Below, piece by piece: positions 13,853-16,099 of a stretch of 16,099 nucleotides of DNA. The notes under the pieces were generated by a model. That model was not told the DNA's origin. It searched no databases and saw only the letters and a program-made list of their open reading frames with translations. The DNA comes from JAVBNN01 sp031551525 (GTDB taxonomy: Bacteria > Bacillota > Negativicutes > Acidaminococcales > JAISLQ01): the NCBI GenBank assembly GCA_031551525.1, contig JAVBNN010000042.1:1-16099 (forward strand). The letters run 5' to 3'. A program made the translations under genes and the position numbers. Each line of letters starts with the position of its first letter. Positions within the stretch are counted from its first letter, which is position 1.

Positions 13853-15877
13853 TTGGAAATACAGCTTTTTGTGTCAATACTGGTAGGTCTGGCTGCACTG
13901 TTTTTCGCATTTGCCCTCAGTTCTGCGATCGGCCGCGCTGACGCCGGTAACGACCGCATGAAAGAGATCGCCGGGTATATCCACGAGGGATCCATGGCAT
14001 TTCTCAACCGCGAGTATAAATATCTCGCTGTATTTATCGTTGTTGTCGCCGCAGTCATCGCGGTATGCCTGAGCGTCAAAACAGCCGCCTGCTTTGTGGT
14101 GGGCGCTATATTTTCGATACTGGCCGGTTATTTCGGCATGCAGGTGGCCACCAAGGCCAACGTCCGCACGGCGGAAGCCGCCCGGACTGATATGTCCAGC
14201 GCGCTCAAGATCGCCTTTTCCGGCGGCGCCGTCATGGGTATGTGTGTGGTAGGTCTTGGTATAGTTGGCTTAGCCATCGCTTGCTATGTATTCAATTTTG
14301 ATGTCGCAATCGTTACCGGGTTTGGTCTTGGCGCCAGCTCGATCGCGCTGTTTGCCCGTGTGGGCGGCGGCATCTACACCAAGGCCGCCGATGTCGGCGC
14401 CGACCTCGTCGGCAAGGTCGAGGCGGGCATCCCCGAAGACGACCCGCGCAACCCGGCTGTTGTTGCCGACAACGTGGGCGACAACGTGGGCGACGTGGCT
14501 GGCATGGGCGCCGACCTCTTCGAGTCTTATGTAGGCGCGATCATCTCCGCACTTACCTTGGGTGCTATCGTTTACAAAAACGGTGAAGGCATCATATTCA
14601 CCTTTCTCCTGTCTGCGGCGGGCATCATCGCCTCCATCTGCGGCGTTATAGTGGGCCGCGGCAGCAAAGGCGGCAATCCGCAGGCTGCCCTTAACATGGG
14701 TACTTACGTAGCCGGCGGTCTGACCATCGCTGCGGCCGCGTATCTAAGTTCGGATATTTTCGGTAACCTTAAACCATTCTGGGCGATAGCCGCCGGCCTT
14801 ATTGTCGGCATGCTCATCGGCAAGATCACCGAAATATACACCTCGAGCGACTATGCATCGGTCAAAAATATCGCCCACCAATCACAGACCGGCGCGGCCA
14901 CTACCATCATTTCCGGCCTGGCGGTCGGCATGTACTCCACCTTCTGGCCGATGGTCTGCATCTGCGTAGGTGTGTTGGTAGCTTTCTTTGTTATGGGTGG
15001 CGCTCAAAACCCCACCATGGGACTTTTTGGCATATCCTTGGCCGCGGTGGGCATGCTGTCCACTACCGGCATTACGGTAGCGGTCGACGCCTATGGCCCG
15101 ATCTCGGACAATGCCGGCGGTATTGCCGAAATGGCCGAACTGCCCCCTTCCGTGCGTGAAATCACCGACAAACTCGACTCGGTCGGCAACACCACCGCCG
15201 CTATCGGCAAAGGCTTTGCCATCGGCTCGGCTGCGCTTACAGCTCTGGCGCTATTTTCTTCCTATGCAGAAGTAGTGCAGCTCAAAGCCATTGACCTACT
15301 AAACCCGCTCACCCTGACCGGCGTATTCATCGGCGCGACGCTGCCATTTCTCTTTTCCGCTATGACCATGGAGTCGGTCGGCAAGGCGGCCAATGAAATG
15401 ATCGAAGAAGTGCGCCGCCAGTTCCGCGAAAAACCAGGCATCCTCGCCGGTACGGAAAAAGCGGATTACCGCACCTGCGTTGATATCTCGACCACGGCGG
15501 CCTTACATGAAATGATGCTGCCCGGGATCCTCGCCATTGTGGCTCCGCTCTTGGTCGGTTTCGCCTTCGGTGCGGAAGCCCTTGGTGGCATGATCGGCGG
15601 CTCGCTATCAGCTGGCGTTCTGATGGCCATACTCATGGCCAACGCAGGCGGCGCATGGGATAATGCCAAAAAATACGTAGAATCCGGCGAATACGGCGGT
15701 AAAGGCAGCGATACCCACAAAGCCGCGGTCGTCGGCGATACGGTCGGCGATCCCTTTAAGGATACCTCCGGTCCGTCTATGAACATACTCATCAAACTCA
15801 TGACCATCGTTTCCCTGGTCTTTGCGCCGCTCATCGCTTCGCACGGCGCGATAATCTCCAACATCTTCCTTAAATGA
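13853..15877 (+). CDS. hppA: Membrane-bound K+-dependent pyrophosphatase, probably Na+-pumping
   Basis: 674 residues with about 16 membrane helices, full length. The enzyme hydrolyses pyrophosphate and pumps Na+ and/or H+ outwards. The substrate-binding stretch GIPEDDPRNPAVVADNVGDN is at 192-211, and the other conserved loops, DAYGPISDNAGGIAEM (412-427) and GDTVGDPFKDTSGPS (628-642), are intact. GNTTAAIGKG (445-454) has Ala449 and Gly452 where K+-independent enzymes carry Lys and Thr, which marks the K+-dependent class. ADLFESYVG has Glu224 at the gate position found in Na+-pumping and dual Na+/H+ members; plant H+ enzymes have it one turn later. Ion specificity remains inference. The TTG start has GGAAGGAG 10 bases upstream. 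The gene follows secG, and an IS element starts 37 bases after the stop. Confidence 0.96.
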   Translation: MEIQLFVSILVGLAALFFAFALSSAIGRADAGNDRMKEIAGYIHEGSMAFLNREYKYLAVFIVVVAAVIAVCLSVKTAACFVVGAIFSILAGYFGMQVATKANVRTAEAARTDMSSALKIAFSGGAVMGMCVVGLGIVGLAIACYVFNFDVAIVTGFGLGASSIALFARVGGGIYTKAADVGADLVGKVEAGIPEDDPRNPAVVADNVGDNVGDVAGMGADLFESYVGAIISALTLGAIVYKNGEGIIFTFLLSAAGIIASICGVIVGRGSKGGNPQAALNMGTYVAGGLTIAAAAYLSSDIFGNLKPFWAIAAGLIVGMLIGKITEIYTSSDYASVKNIAHQSQTGAATTIISGLAVGMYSTFWPMVCICVGVLVAFFVMGGAQNPTMGLFGISLAAVGMLSTTGITVAVDAYGPISDNAGGIAEMAELPPSVREITDKLDSVGNTTAAIGKGFAIGSAALTALALFSSYAEVVQLKAIDLLNPLTLTGVFIGATLPFLFSAMTMESVGKAANEMIEEVRRQFREKPGILAGTEKADYRTCVDISTTAALHEMMLPGILAIVAPLLVGFAFGAEALGGMIGGSLSAGVLMAILMANAGGAWDNAKKYVESGEYGGKGSDTHKAAVVGDTVGDPFKDTSGPSMNILIKLMTIVSLVFAPLIASHGAIISNIFLK

Positions 15878-15914
15878 TAACTATGATAATAAAACAACCC
15901 CGGCTCTGTCTGTA

Positions 15915-16099
15915 TGAACTGCACCCCAAAAGTTAGACAGTGTGATACACTGAAAAATGAAGTAGTCAAGTAAAAGCAGACACAAAGTTAAGCTTTTTGA
16001 ACTTCAAACTCCACTGGCGATAAATACCCAAGGGTAGAATGTATGCGTTTGGTGTTGTAGTAAGTTTCTGTATATTGAAAAATATCTAAACGGGCTTGT
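15915..16099. mobile_element. IS3-family insertion sequence, transposase-3' end, cut by the window edge
   Basis: The sequence from 15915 begins TGAACTGCACCCCAAAAGTT and continues AGACA, a typical IS3-family terminal inverted repeat. Inside it, on the minus strand, lies the C-terminus of the transposase, as expected for the right end of such an element. The other end and the target duplication are outside the window. The last bases before it, 15912-15914, would be part of a 3-4 bp duplication. Confidence 0.85.
15988..16099 (-). CDS. IS3-family transposase OrfB, C-terminal 36 residues (partial)
   Basis: Read on the minus strand from the window edge, the frame gives RLDIFQYTETYYNTKRIHST, then LGYLSPVEFEVQKA and a stop. 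The YNxxRxHSxLGYLSPxxFE motif is the standard end of the DDE integrase core (rve domain) in IS3-family OrfB; the catalytic Glu and the two Asp lie upstream, outside the window. The frame has no stop or shift in the visible part, so the element may be intact. It is transcribed towards hppA. Confidence 0.92.
   Translation of the reverse strand, partial: QARLDIFQYTETYYNTKRIHSTLGYLSPVEFEVQKA

Overview
The window looks like chromosomal DNA from an anaerobic, low-to-medium GC Firmicutes-type bacterium. The best guess is the Negativicutes (Acidaminococcaceae, Veillonellaceae or Sporomusaceae type). The grounds are a membrane subunit of a sodium-pumping decarboxylase, a membrane-bound pyrophosphatase of the potassium-dependent (probably sodium-pumping) type, strong GGAGG ribosome-binding sites, and frequent TTG/GTG starts. 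This placement is inference; there is no rRNA or other marker gene to fix it.

Left part (1-9770). On the minus strand lie the beta subunit of a sodium ion-translocating decarboxylase and, next to it, the start of a small gamma-type membrane subunit that runs off the window. A 432-base divergent region with candidate promoters, hairpins and a direct repeat separates them from a plus-strand LytS/LytTR two-component system that ends at a strong terminator. Next, behind its own good promoter, comes a tandem pair of different aspartate:alanine-exchanger-family (AAEx/YidE type) carboxylate antiporters. After these is a methyl-accepting chemotaxis protein that ends at a bidirectional terminator. My reading is a dicarboxylate or pyruvate sensing, transport and sodium-coupled decarboxylation neighbourhood; the substrate cannot be read from the sequence.

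Middle part (9785-11244). A small exported protein of unknown function lies on the minus strand. Behind its start is a decayed C-terminal relic of a GrpB (UPF0157) family gene. Then comes a tRNA cluster, His(GTG)-Gln(TTG)-Lys(TTT), with an almost perfect sigma-70 promoter in front and a terminator behind. The next 320 bases are AT-rich and hold only a 30-codon reading frame that may be a relic of a C69/secernin-type hydrolase.

Right part (11245-16099). A radical SAM protein of unknown substrate, with extra cysteines for auxiliary Fe-S clusters, is followed by a CrcB/Fluc fluoride channel and a two-domain MmcQ/YjbR-family protein. A secG-hppA pair (Sec translocase subunit, then membrane pyrophosphatase) follows. 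An IS3-family insertion sequence starts 37 bases past the hppA stop, perhaps inside its terminator, and continues beyond the window. Sodium or ion-coupled energy conservation links the decarboxylase at one end with the pyrophosphatase at the other.

No clearly new defence system, CRISPR array or phage is visible. The most interesting items are the decarboxylase/LytST/dual-antiporter module, the orphan radical SAM gene with its upstream mini-frame, and the two gene relics.
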